A stretch of 64,000 bases of DNA from Calycina herbarum (lineage: Eukaryota; Ascomycota; Leotiomycetes; Helotiales; Pezizellaceae). The notes below the pieces were generated by a model. The model saw only the letters and a program-made list of their open reading frames with translations, did not search any database and had not been told where the DNA came from. The DNA lies in assembly GCA_001414485.1 (NCBI GenBank), contig LLEY01000220.1, positions 22,573-86,572 on the forward strand, written 5' to 3'. The translations under genes and the position numbers were made by a program. Positions 24,243-35,865 of the stretch are shown piece by piece. Each line of letters opens with the position of its first letter. Within the stretch, counting starts at the first letter, position 1.

Positions 24243-24806
24243 ATACTATTAACACCTCTCCTAAAAGATAAGCTTAAATAATATAGAACTCTTAACACTC
24301 TTTAAATTAAACGTTTAAGATATGAAATAATCCCTTATACTTGCTATATAAATACGAAAACCAGCTGTTAATACATTAGCGTTCCTAGTAGTTCTAAGTA
24401 CTCCGAGTACACTAGGAAGGGCAAATCTTACGATGTCGAGTTATAAAACCGAATACTCTTAATTTTTAAGTAGGAATCTATTAATACTTAGAAGCAGCGG
24501 TTATAATAGGAGGAAGAAGTAGCTTATAAGATTTAAGAAGAAGCTATATAGAAGATCCTTCGCCTATAAAAACAATAACGCTTCCTTATAGAGCAGGAGT
24601 AAGAGATGCTCCGTCGTAGTCTTACTAACCTACAAGAGCTTAATAAAGCTAATAAGAAAGAAAGAGCAGAGAAGGAGAAAGAAGAGAGGGAATTAGAGAT
24701 CGCTTAGCTAGTAGCCCCTTCTTCTTCTAGTAACCCTACTTTTATTAATAAGCTAACTCTTAATTTAGCTTTCCTTAAAGCTTTTCCTTCTAACTACGAG
24801 ATATAG
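24243..24806 (+). pseudogene. Convergent accessory frame of E2
   Basis: Plus-strand frame, opposite to gag-pol, between pol and the 3' LTR. It aligns with the E3 copy: start ATA in place of ATG, a Glu/Lys-rich middle (RRSLTNLQELNKANKKERAE) and the conserved end LAFLKAFPSNYEI. It has stops at former CAA, CAG and TGG codons. Its stop overlaps the end of pol by 17 bases, tail to tail. Function unknown. Confidence 0.7.
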
Positions 24807-27800
24807 GTAACCCTAGGTTTTAGTAGTAGAACTTCTAAAGTTCCTCTAAGTAATAGTTAAGATTACTTTTTAGCTCCTAAGTATTTTCTAAGTATAAGTA
24901 ATCTAACTATTTAATTAAATACTTTATCTTACCTTTAACGATCTTATAATTAAGAATTCTTTTAATCTTATAATTAGCGTTTAGATTAACTAGTTAAATT
25001 TCTATAAATAGGGCTAGTAGTACTCCTAGTAGTACTAGTTTAAGTAGGGATATATAGAATACTAAGTAGATGTTTATTATTTTTAGTAATACTAATTTAT
25101 AATTTAAAGGTCTCTTAACTTATTTAATCCTAAATAGTCTAAGTTTTTTATAATCTAGTTTATTACTTAGTCTTTTTATATTAATATTTTTCTATACTAA
25201 GTAGACTTTATCTCTCTCTTTTAACGTTAGCTTCTAACTACGTCGTTTATTATAGTAGTATATATTTCTTTCTACTATAAATTATAGGTCCTTTATAAGT
25301 TCCTTATATAGACTCTTAATTTTTAAGACATAAACACGAGTAAGTTAGTTATTAATAGTTATAGATAATAGTTCTCGATATACTAATAATTTATATCTAA
25401 AGTTAGTATAGAATAGTATAATAAGTATTATTTCTATTACTAAACTATTATAGGTAAACTATACTAAAAGCAGTAGCTCTACCTAGTTATCTTACTAGTA
25501 GTTTATATAATAATAAAGGTATGTTTTAACTACTTAATTTATCCTTTTATTTCCTCTATTTATTTAAAGGTAGAAAGCTATAGAGAGCTTTCTTTTTATA
25601 CCTTATTATTCTATAAGAGTAATCTAAAATTTTAAGGTAAAGAGCTTGTCTCTATCTAAGAGTATCTCTTTAAGTAGTCTATATCTTAAGACTACTTCCC
25701 TAAGGAATATAAATACTAATTTCTTAGCTATACTTAACTCTATATATACTATAAGAATTATATACTTTATAAGTCGTTCTATAATAACTAAGATTATATT
25801 ATATTTAACTCTTATTATTAGATCTTTAGATTTTAGTAGTTTAATAATAAAATCTATAAATATTAATTTCTAAGATATCTATAGTATTAGAGTAGTATTT
25901 ATCTATCTATAAAGAGTATAGTAGGAAGCTTTATTCCTAGTATAAGTATTATATTCTACTATTACTTTCTTAACTATCGTAGATAATCGATTAATATAGT
26001 AGTATTATCTTATCTTCTAGAGGGTTCTACGAATTCCTTAGTAGCCGTAAGTAGGCGTAGTATAGTATTCTTATATAAATTCTTTTATATATAAGCTAGG
26101 GACCTATAATTTCCCTTTTACGTACTAGTTATATCCTTTATATATATTCTAGATCTTATCTATCTAGATATTATTTATTATTATAATTTTATATATAGTA
26201 GGTACTAAGTCTCCGTTCTTAAGAGTTTTTAAGATTATAATCTTCTTATACTCTTTGTTTCCCTTATACCTAGGTTTTCGGCTAAGAGTATTAGCTTAAG
26301 TATTTAACGTTCCCTTTACGTATTAAATAATAATATTAAATCCTTCTAATATTTCTAACTATCTAGCTAATTATCTAGTTATAAGTTCCTTAGTTATTAT
26401 AAATGTCCTAAGATTCTTATAGTTAGATAAAACCGTAACTAGGTATTTTACTAACTATAAATAAATTCTCTAGTATTCTAAAGCTAATACTATAGTAAGT
26501 AATTCCTTATTAAATATACTATAGTTTTATTATACTAGGTTAAATGTTTTAGAATAATATATAATAGATATAAGTTTTCCTTTTTTATTTAGTTATAGGT
26601 GAATTATATCTATAGATATATCTAAGACATCTATTTCGATTATACTTAGCTTTTCTATATCAAAGTTATATAAGATAGGTTTTTCTATAAACCTTGCTTT
26701 AATTTTTTAAAAAGTATTCTTAGCTTATTTATTCTAAATAAATTTAATAGCTTTCTTAACTAGTACTAATATTAGTTTAGTAATCTTTATATAGTCTTAT
26801 ATAAATAGATAGTAAAAGTTTATAAATCTAAGGAAGGACTGTATATCTTTTATATTCTCTAGTAATTTCTAGTTTAAGATGTCTTAGATCTTTGCTAGAT
26901 CTATTTCTATTTTTCCTAGGCTAAATACCTATCCTAGGAAAAGTATCTAAGTTACTCTAAACTTATATTTCAAGAGTTTTAACTAAGAGTTTACTTTTAT
27001 AAGTTATTATAAAACTTCTAAAAGATCTCTTAAAATATTATTATTTTATCTCTAATATATAGCTAGTATATTATAAAGTCTAAATAGTATAACTATATAT
27101 TTATAAAGGCCTAATAGTAAGGCAAATACTATCTTCTATTTATCTCTAACTTTTATCTATATAAGTTTATAGGTGTTTTATTAATCTAATTTCGTAAATC
27201 GTACTACCTTATCTAACTTATCCTATAAGTATTAGCTAGGTAGTAGTAGATAAGCGTTCTTAACTATAACGTGATTTACTTCTTAGTAATTAATATATAC
27301 TCTCCTTTCTAAGTTATCTTTTTTCTTAATAATAAGTATATTTAAGGTAATTAGTAACTTAGATCTTCTAATATATCCCTTCTTAATACCTTCCTTTATA
27401 TAACTTTCTATTCTCTATAGGCTTTTCTAGTTATATAACTAAAGCTTCTACTTTAAGAAGTAATAACCCTCTTTTAATTTAATCTTATAATCCTATAAGC
27501 AATGTTCTAGTAAGGCTTATAAGTCTTCTAGGTTTTTAAACAAAGCTCTAAATTCTCTATACTATATAGGTATTTCGTTATTAGCTTTCTTACTAACCTA
27601 TAGAGGACCTTAGGTAAGGTGTTCTAGTGTTTTAGAAGAGGTGGCGCTAACCTCGTTCTAGCCTTATAGTTATAAACGCAAACCCTTATATTTATATTAA
27701 CTAAAAGTTATTTTCCTAGCTTTCTAGTCAATTTCTAGATTATGTTTCTAAATCTATAATATACTAAGTATTACTTTCTTACTTTCTATTTTATTAATAT

Positions 27801-30306
27801 TAAATTATATATCTAAGTAGTATTCTTCGATATTAATTTTTATTAGAATAGTTTACTAATTAATAATCCTATTTTAATATATAACATCTATTCTATTAAC
27901 TACCCTTAGACGATATAGTCTTATCTCTTTAATTAGGATGTTTAGCTTCTCTCAAGCTATTAGAGAAATAAAGTTACCTATTACTCTTAAGTCTATTATA
28001 ACTTATAACTTCTTTCCTTCTATTTCTATAGTTATTACTAACTATCTTTCTCCTAAAGTAGCGTCTAACTTTACTTTAATATATTAGACTTTAAAAGATC
28101 GATTTTTATAATTATAATTTCGTCTTTCCTTATCCTTATACTATAGAAAGAATCTTATACTTTCCTTATTAGCATATACTACCTTATATACTAATCTATA
28201 TTCTAGGATTCCTATTATCCTAGGAACTCCTTCTATAAATCGTTTTAGTATCTATCTATAATTATATTAGATCTATTTATAACTAGTTTCTATAATAGCT
28301 TCTATAAACCATAGCTCTCCTATATATAGATAATCTAAAGTAGCCTCTAGTATACTTATCTCTAGTTTTATATAGTAAACTTTAAATATATAGTCTCTTA
28401 AATTCTTTTCTCTAACAGCTTAAATCTATAACTAAGGAAAGAATACTACTCCTTCTTTATCTAATAATACTACTTCGTATATCTAATAATATTCTACTAT
28501 TCTAGTAGGCTCTAGTAACATTCCTTTAAATCGTTTCTATAATAACTAATCTAAAGTCAGACTTAGTTTATATTATATCTATTATACTATTATTTCCTAA
28601 ACTGTTTCTATAAACCATAGTTCTCCTACTAATAGATAGTATAATTCCTCTAGTTCTATCTTAGCCTACCTAGTTATATCAAGCTCCTTTTACTTCTAGA
28701 ATAGTATACTAAATAGTTATTATAAGTTATATTTTCTAAATACTAACCTATCGTTTCTAATTAATATAATAATAATATATTACTTAAATTCCTTTAGTAT
28801 AACATCTTTAGATAGTATCCTAAGAAAAGAGGTTTTAATTTATCTCTTAAATTCTATTAGAACTTACTATATCTATATACTAATTTTATCTAACATATTA
28901 TATATTTTCTATATATTCCCTACTTTAGGGTAGCTAGGTTTTTTAACTAGTTATCGTTCCTATTCTAGTTCCTTCTCTTTAATAGTTTTCTATCTAGTAA
29001 TTAAGCTAACTAGAGTTATCGTTTTAGAGTTATTACTTATAACTATATACGTTGTTAAGATAGTTAGGTTAACTCCTTATATTATATAAGAACTCTAGAA
29101 ATCTAGTTTCTAATTATTAATATATACTTATCGATTTCCTTATTTAAAGGTTCTAAGGAAAGCCTAAGTTTCTCTAACTTTAGAGTCTTTATTCTTTATC
29201 TCTCCTTCTAAACTAGAAGATAAGTCTAATATCTCTAAAGAACTAGTTAATAGTAGTAATTCGTATTCCTCTTAAAAAGGTTACTTAGGTTCTATTACTA
29301 ATTATATATTATAATATTCTTTAAGAAGTAGATCTCTATTATTATTAGTATCTTATATACTACTAATTCCTTCATTATTTTTAATCTAGGTTCTATATCC
29401 TTATACTTTAAGCTCCTTATCTATAAGTTTAATACGATTAGTTAAAGCTACTTATTATTAAATAGTAGTATTAATTTGTTTCTTTCTCTTAGAGTCTTTC
29501 TTCTTACTATACTTATTTACTCTATAACCTAGTTAGCTATAATTATAATATAAGTTCTACTCGCGTCGACGATTTCGCTCTTCCTAGGAAAGTCCTCCTT
29601 TTTTTAGAAAGGTTTTCTTCTATATAGCGTTTACCTCCTTACTATACTTATTAGTATAAGAGTACTTCTACTTCTCTAACCCTTTACTCTTTTCTCTATA
29701 CCTAGGGTTACTCTTTCTAAATTTATATAGACGGTTATCTAATTAGACAACTTCCTCGATTATATCTATAATAGTTAAGAATTATATATTCTACTTAGCT
29801 ATTTCCTTATAAATATATATCTTTAATCCTTAGTAAAAGAGTTTTATAAGAGTAATCGTATTCTATTCTAACTTTATTCTATAATATTAAAATTTATTAG
29901 TATAATCTATTACTAATCCGGTCTAGTATAATTCTAAAAGCTTATATATAGCTGTTTAGATTATATTAAAGTCTTTAAAGACTTTTCTAATAGTTGCTTT
30001 AAATCCTCTCTAAGATTTAAATATAATCTTAGTTAATTCTATCTTTCTATCTTTATTCTTATTTTTAAAGAAGTCTTCTAAGTATAGCTATACCTATTCT
30101 AATACTAATCCTCTAAAGTAGAAGATAGTAAAGATAGTTCGTAAGTTATAATTACCTTCGAACTTATTAGAATTAAAGTTAAAGTAAATGTCTATTTAGA
30201 GAAGAAATAAGTCGAGTTTCTTTCGCTTTCTATAATATATATCTAGTATCTTAACTTTAATAGATTCAAGTACTTTAACCTTATAGAGCTCGAGGGCGTC
30301 TAGTAT
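24790..30306 (-). pseudogene. E2 gag-pol remnant with in-frame RT deletion
   Basis: Between the former gag start (now ATA at 30306) and the pol stop (24792-24790) lie 5517 bases. That is exactly 78 fewer than E3's 5595, so the only net length difference is a deletion at 27019/27020. The lost 26 codons include the RT YLDD box. The gag zinc knuckle lies near 29525-29565 (LYYNYS-type, Cys to Tyr). The frame is closed by RIP-type stops. RNase H, integrase and chromodomain follow as in E3. Confidence 0.8.
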
Positions 30307-30469
30307 ACTAATATTATCGTCGTTCCTAGTTAACTATATACTAGTAAGTATTCTTCCAGTCGTATTTCTAGATATTCCTATAACGTTAGTTCAACTAGTA
30401 TTTAAGCTAGCTACTACAGTAGAAGTTGCTAGAGCTATAGTAACTAAACTTCTAAGCAGGTGCTTAAAG

Positions 30470-30932
30470 TATAACGAAACTTAAATAAACTAAACAAAGA
30501 TAACTAAGTCTCGAAGGTTAGTATATAAGTAAGAAGTACAGATATACTAAATTATTTACTTAGAAGTAAACTCGTTACTTATATTAAAGATATTAAATAA
30601 GATAATAAGATTAATAACTAAAGTTAAGCACGAAGCTCCTATCTAATAACAGACGTACTAGTCTTATATAGAACCTTTATCCTAATTATATTACTTACAT
30701 CGCTCGCGTCGCTCGCGTCGCTCGCGATTAAGACGATCAGAGTAATATAGACGATCACGTTACATAACCACACGTAACTTCTAATATTACTATAACAGTA
30801 AAATCCTAAAATCTCTAAATACTCTTTATATTACTGATTTCCTCCTATATTACCTTCTATTCCTAGATGTTATACCTTGTCCTATTAGAACACCGTCTAG
30901 ACTACTTACTACGTATACCGTGATTCGTAACA
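30470..30932 (-). repeat. E2 5' LTR
   Basis: 463 bp, with three copies of TCGCTCGCG. The 9-bp difference from the 3' LTR equals one repeat unit. Confidence 0.88.
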
Positions 30933-31807
30933 CTTAGATTATCTATATTACTAAGGATAATTTCTTTCCTATCTTCTACGCTATATTTAATATTATAATA
31001 ATAGAAAGTAATATCCGAGGAGGGTTCTAAGAGGCTAGGCTTCTTTTATTCGACCTGGAAAGTATAATTTCTACACTTGATCTTAAGCTAAAGACGCTAA
31101 TGCCTCTAAACTCCCTCTCGTGTTCTACTTAGCCTTAGGTTTCCTAGATACTAAATAACTCTACTAAAGCCTTATTATAGACTATATTTATTAAAGATCG
31201 AATTTCCTACTACTAAAGTAGCTCTCTAACCCCTATTTACAAGGCTATTAACTAGTTTATAAAAGGTGTATTAAAAGTAATATACTAGATAGTACTATTA
31301 AAAGCTGAGAACTAGAGACTTCGACAAGCAAATAAAGCACTAAGTAAGCGCTATAGAGCTAAAAAAACACGTCTATAGTAAGGAGAATTACTTAGCTAAT
31401 AGGAAGCGTAGGACCTATAGGATAATAGAGACGTTAGTAAGTAGATAATATAGAAATAAAGAGAAGTAGTAGTCGGAAGCTAAGAGAAGAATCACGTGTA
31501 CGGCGCTGTAGTAACTGTGGAGAGACTGGTTATAATACGCGTACCTGTAATATTATAGAAGAAGTATCTAAGAAAGAGATTTCTAAGTAGTTTTAATTAA
31601 TTAGAGGCGTTGTAGTAGAGTTACTATAATTTTAATCGCGAGCGTGGAAAATTTTAGCCGGTTCGCTTGTTTAGCCGGTTCGCTATATATACACGTTAAT
31701 TAAATAGTTAGATTACTTATATTTAGAAAATACTTAAGAGCTAAAAAGCAACTTTAACTACTACCTAGTAGAACTTTAAGAATTCTACTAATAAAACCTA
31801 GGTTTAC

Positions 31808-32370
31808 TTATATCTTATAGTTAGAAGGAAAAGTCTTAAGAAAGGCTAGGTTAAGACTTAGCTTAGACTAGAAGCTAATAGGAATAGACAGAGCTATTAG
31901 ATATATAACCTCTACCTCTTACTACTCTTTCTCTTTTCTTTCGCTTTTCTTCTTCTCTTTCTTTTCTACCTTCTTAGTAGTATCGAGTTTATTAAGAAAA
32001 CGAAGTCTTTTATAAGATATTTTATACTATCTTTCTTTTAGAAAAGCCTTCTACTTCTATAACTATAGAATTCTTACTATCGCTTTCTTCTTCTCTCTTT
32101 TAAGCTTCTTCTCTTACTTTTTAATAGAAGCCTAGTTACTAGCTTAAGAAACGTTCTTTTCCTAGACGTTATTAGTTTTATTATATTTTAGCTTTAACTA
32201 AATATATTTAGAATATTAAGAAGACTATAAAGAATTAATAAAACATTTACACTTCTAAGAAGCGTAGTAGAAGTATAGTAATATTTTATTATAAACTATT
32301 TTAATCCTTTTTATAAGTAGTATTTATTCTTCTTTCTTCTTCTATATAGAGTAGAATATAATAAAAAGGA
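31808..32370 (-). pseudogene. Convergent accessory frame of E1 (approximate start)
   Basis: On the minus strand, opposite to E1's coding strand, the frame ends PFLKTFPSNYKI followed by TAA (31810-31808). This matches the E2 and E3 accessory frames. The upstream part is eroded by RIP and the start cannot be fixed. Confidence 0.5.
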
Positions 32371-32449
32371 AAGGATACTACTAGTATCTTAACTAAGTTT
32401 CTTAGCTTATACTTAAGCGTAAGAACATACTAAGCTAAGAAGAGAATAG

Positions 32450-32895
32450 TGTTATAAATTACGTTATATATAATAAGTAGTCTAGACAGTACTCTAATAG
32501 AATAAGATATAATATCTAGAAAATAGAAGGTAATACTAGAGAGAATTAGTAATATAAAGGTATTTAGGTATTCTAGGATCTTACTATTAGATAACTGTTA
32601 GAAGTTACGTAGTAGATTCTATTAGATCTCTTAAAAGATCTAAAGAGATCTAGAGATCTAGGCTTATATAGAGATCTAGGTAGTATAAGAGGTTCTATAT
32701 ATACTAGTACGTCTACTATTAGATAGAAGCTTCGTACTTAACTTTAGTTATTAATCTTATTATCTTATTTAATATCTTTAATATAAGTAACGAGTTTACT
32801 TCTAAGTAAACAACCCGTCGCGTCTATACTTCTTACTTATATACTAACCTTCGAGACTTAGTTACCTTTATTTAGTCTGTTTAAGTTTCGTTACA
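32450..32895 (+). repeat. E1 3' LTR
   Basis: 446 bp, preceded by the purine tract AAGAAGAGAATAG, ends GTTTCGTTACA. Confidence 0.85.
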
Positions 32896-34791
32896 CTAGT
32901 CTTCTTAGAAGACTAAGTAGCAGGAGTAGATTAGATAACCTTTTTAGCTTTTAGCTCTATAGAGATATATTTATAGTATACGTATATATCTACTTCTTAA
33001 GAGATAGATCTAGTATTAACTTCGAGGTAGTAGACCTTATCTATAAAGGTAGTTATCGTCTAAAGGATTTATTATAAGGTATTATTAACTAAAAGAGAAG
33101 GAGGTAACTTAAACTTTACTACTATAGAAGAGCTAGTAGTAGCTTTACTAGTAGGTAGAGGTAGTAGTACTATAGTATAACGAAACTTAAATAAACTTAA
33201 ATAAAGGTAACTAAGTCTCGATAGTTAGTATATAGGTAAGAAGTATAGATACGCTAGTTTATTTACTTAGAAGTGAACTCGTTACTTATATTAAAGATAT
33301 TTAATAAGATAATAAGATTAATAACTAAAGTTAAGTACGAAGCTTCTATCTAATAGTAGACGTGCTAGTCTTATATAGAACCTTTGTCTCTTCTAAGTAG
33401 ATAGAATCGCTTATTATCTTAGTTAACTAGGTTACCTAGGTCGCTAGTTAACCTAGGTAATCCTTTATATTATATAACCTCTAACGTGCTTCTAATAGTA
33501 AGATCTTAGAATCTCTAAATACCTCTATATTATAGATTCTCTTCTATATTACCTTCTATTTCCTAGACGTTATATCTTATTCTATTAGAGCGCTATCTAG
33601 ACTACTTACTATATAAAACGTGATTTGTAATATATAGCTTAGAAAGAGGTCTTAGTCTTTTAAGAGCTAGTATTAATAGTAGATAGTAAGAATAAAGGTA
33701 AAGGCTCTTTAGCTAATAGCTTATTAAGCTAGCTAAGAGAGAAGCGTCGAAGCTTATTACCGCGTACGAAGGGATTTATTATAAGATAAATATATATATT
33801 TTCGTTTATAAATAGTATTATTAGTTTTAGGATATTCGTATACCTTCTTAGGCGAGAGTAAGAGTTTAGTTTTAGTATAACGGCTTTCTATAAATATACT
33901 AAAAGAAGTGCTTATAGAATAGTATCTATATTCGAAGAAAACTAAACTAAAGAGAGAAGAGAAGAGTTAGTACGCTCTGTCTCTATTTATATATACTAAG
34001 CGAGACTTCAGTAGAACCTCGGCACGTGATCCAGTCGTATATAACTGGGACTGTTATATAAGCTAAGAAAGTACTATATAAAGAGCGAGGTTCTAGAATC
34101 TAAGAATAGAGCTTTATTTCTAGTTTTAATCTTAGATTCTAAGATAAAAGCAGAGAGACTTATTAGAGTTAAACTTAAATCAGGCTTTATAATAGATATA
34201 AAGAGAGGTTTAGAAGAAGATTATAAGTTATAAGTAACTTTCTTTCTTATATATATATATATATATACTAACTTTAGAATAGTTTTAAAAGAGAGCTTAT
34301 AAATACCGGTTTACTTATAAACGAAGCTCGAGCTTAAGCTTTAACTAATAGAGACTACGAACTAGATAATATATATAGAGAATAGACGTATAAGAAGAAG
34401 GCTAGAATACTTAGAAATAGGGAAAACTATATAGAAGAGGTAGAAGAGAAGGAAGTAGTAGATAAGTTTACTCGCTACTTTGAAGAAAAGAGGACTAAGA
34501 GAGATATAAGTATCTTTATATATATAATATATATAAATATTCTATACTAACTAAGTTTTATAGTTCTCTTCTTTAAGCTAGTAGAAACAGAATAGATATA
34601 ACTATCTGATTTTGTCTATATTAGCTAGGAAGTATCTATAAACTACTGCTACGTTAGCTCTAAGCGAGAGACCTTTAAGGCTATTACTAGCTTAAAGAGC
34701 TAGAGGTTCTATATAGAGGAGAAGATAGAGAAAGAGAAGAAAGAGAGAGTAAAGAAGGAAGAAGAAGAGAAGAAGAAGAGAAGAAGAAGAG
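32896..34791 (+). pseudogene. Unidentified decayed coding-like sequence hosting a solo LTR and E3
   Basis: Stretches before and after the solo LTR, and a short tail after E3 (42045-42130), form one pre-insertion locus. A plus-strand reading is protein-like once RIP-type stops are ignored. It includes NFTTIEELVVALLVGRGSST near 33130, a Lys/Glu-rich end (KEKKERVKKEEEEKKKRRRR near 34730-34790), and a segment (34373-34440) homologous to the minus strand at 52591-52657. I do not recognise the protein. Confidence 0.4.
33176..33632 (-). repeat. Solo Ty3 LTR
   Basis: 457-bp LTR of the E2/E3 type without internal region, flanked by TATAG on both sides (33171-33175 and 33633-33637). The product of LTR-LTR recombination. 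Strongly RIP-mutated: the ends read TATAACG...GTAATA for TGTAACG...GTAACA. Confidence 0.88.
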
Positions 34792-35224
34792 TGTAACGAA
34801 ACTTAAACGAACTAAACAAAGATGACTAAGTCTCGAAGGTTGGTATGTAAGTAAGAAGTATAGATGTGCTGGGTTGTTTACTTAGAAGTGAACTCGTTAC
34901 TTGTATTAAAGATGTTAAATAAGATGATAAGATTGATAACTAAAGTTAAGCACGAAGCTCCTATCTAGATAGTAGACGTGCTAGTATATATAGAACCTCC
35001 GTTTCCCCTAAGTAGCTAACTCGCTCGTCGAGCTAGCGATCCAACGAGCTGGTTCGCCTAGCGATCTAGCGGTCCCTCTCGTTACGTGATTGTTGTAATG
35101 AAATCCTTAGATCGCTTAGCTAACCTAACCGATCCCTAACTACTATAAGAGTATTCCGATAGTGCTTAACCTGTCAGGACGCTGCCTAGTCTTTACTTAT
35201 CATATGTATATATGATTCGTGACA
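34792..35224 (-). repeat. E3 3' LTR
   Basis: 433 bp. Still has the canonical TG...CA ends (TGTAACG...GTGACA as written on the plus strand). Confidence 0.92.
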
Positions 35225-35313
35225 CTATCCCCTTCTTAGCTTAGCGTGTCCCTACGCTTAAGTACGACCTAAGAAATATCGTCAGAAGGCTAACAGCCTT
35301 CTTCTCTTTCACT

Positions 35314-35865
35314 ATGCCACCCGATCGTTTAGTGAAACGTACTGAGTATATCGCTCTTAGAAAAGAAATCAACTTATCTAAAATAAAAATGGCGTTCTAT
35401 ACTCGATGTTTAAAAGCTGGTTTTATAAATAAATGTATTGCCTCTTAAGATAAAAATCTAAATCGCTACGGTCGTTATATAAAGAATAGTAAGACTTATA
35501 ACGTTCGCGAGGTAAACCATATACTAACTATTTAAGATTAGGAGTCTGTAGATGCGTAGATCTAACGACTAGAGGACGAGGCTGATGAGGCTATAGCGAA
35601 AGTCCTTTGGGTTAATAAGTAGAAGAAGCTGCTTTATGCCTGGAAGCAGAGAATGATAGCGGCTAGTCTTAACTCTCTTAAGGAGCTAGATACTACTGAA
35701 GAATTAGAAAGAAAAGAAAAGGAGAAGGAGGAAGAAAAGAAGCGGATGGAAGAAGAGGCTGCTAGGCTAGCCGCCCTTCCTACGCCCGACGTTTCCGATC
35801 CTGCCCTTGCTCTAGGCCTCGACCTAGCCTTTCTTAAGTCCTTTCCTACTAACTACGTAATGTAG
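35314..35865 (+). pseudogene. Convergent accessory frame of E3
   Basis: ATG at 35314 opens 184 codons (MPPDRLVKRTEYIALRKEIN... to ...DLAFLKSFPTNYVM) interrupted by TAA/TAG codons. Each sits where CAA, CAG or TGG would be expected, so RIP alone explains the breaks. The centre has aromatic and basic residues. Residues about 120-150 are a Lys/Glu coiled-coil-like stretch, then AARLAALPTPDVSDPALALG. It lies antisense to the element, between pol and the 3' LTR, and overlaps the end of pol by 17 bases. Homologous frames occur in E1 and E2. No known domain is recognised; an early step of the element cycle, an RNA-binding role or an antisense regulatory role are all speculation. Confidence 0.72.

Larger units (their letters stand above)
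23700..30932 (-). mobile_element. Ty3 chromovirus E2, complete, inserted in P2
   Basis: 7233 bp with exact CTTAG target duplications (23695-23699 and 30933-30937). Coding strand is minus: 5' LTR 30470-30932, 3' LTR 23700-24153, polypurine tract AAGAAGGGGATAG just upstream of the 3' LTR. Gag-pol is collinear with E3 except for one 78-bp deletion removing the RT active site. It is heavily RIP-mutated. Confidence 0.9.
22600..31696 (+). mobile_element. pogo/Fot1-type transposon P2, split by E2
   Basis: Same TIR family as P1. TA lies at 22598-22599 and 31697-31698. Without E2 and one TSD copy it measures 1859 bp. The plus-strand transposase shows NFNKTRF (first Asp changed to Asn), LVLDDYKS (near 23525) and LLDVSCF (near 23630), the three DDD positions of the Fot1/pogo class. 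After E2 comes the C-terminal knuckle CSNCGETGYNTRTC (about 31505-31550). E2 interrupts it just after the catalytic domain. Confidence 0.85.
16278..32895 (+). mobile_element. Ty3 chromovirus E1 with nested P1, P2 and E2
   Basis: LTRs at 16278-16725 and 32450-32895 begin TGTTACGAATC and TGTTATAAATT and end TTATA and TTACA (originally TG...CA). Removing P1 (17840-19699) and P2 with E2 (22600-31696) leaves about 5.66 kb. Order on the plus strand is gag, protease, reverse transcriptase, RNase H, then after P2 the chromodomain and 3' end. Relative to E2 and E3 it lacks about 1.5 kb corresponding to the integrase, and P2 sits at that gap. A polypurine tract AAGAAGAGAATAG precedes the 3' LTR. Flanking pentamers (CCGGG and CTAGT) do not form a convincing target duplication, even allowing for RIP. 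Confidence 0.85.

Noticed and set aside
33638..34787. Starship captain (DUF3435 tyrosine recombinase) in the decayed host sequence
   Set aside because: Only vague charge-pattern resemblance; no catalytic R-H-R-Y residues could be identified.
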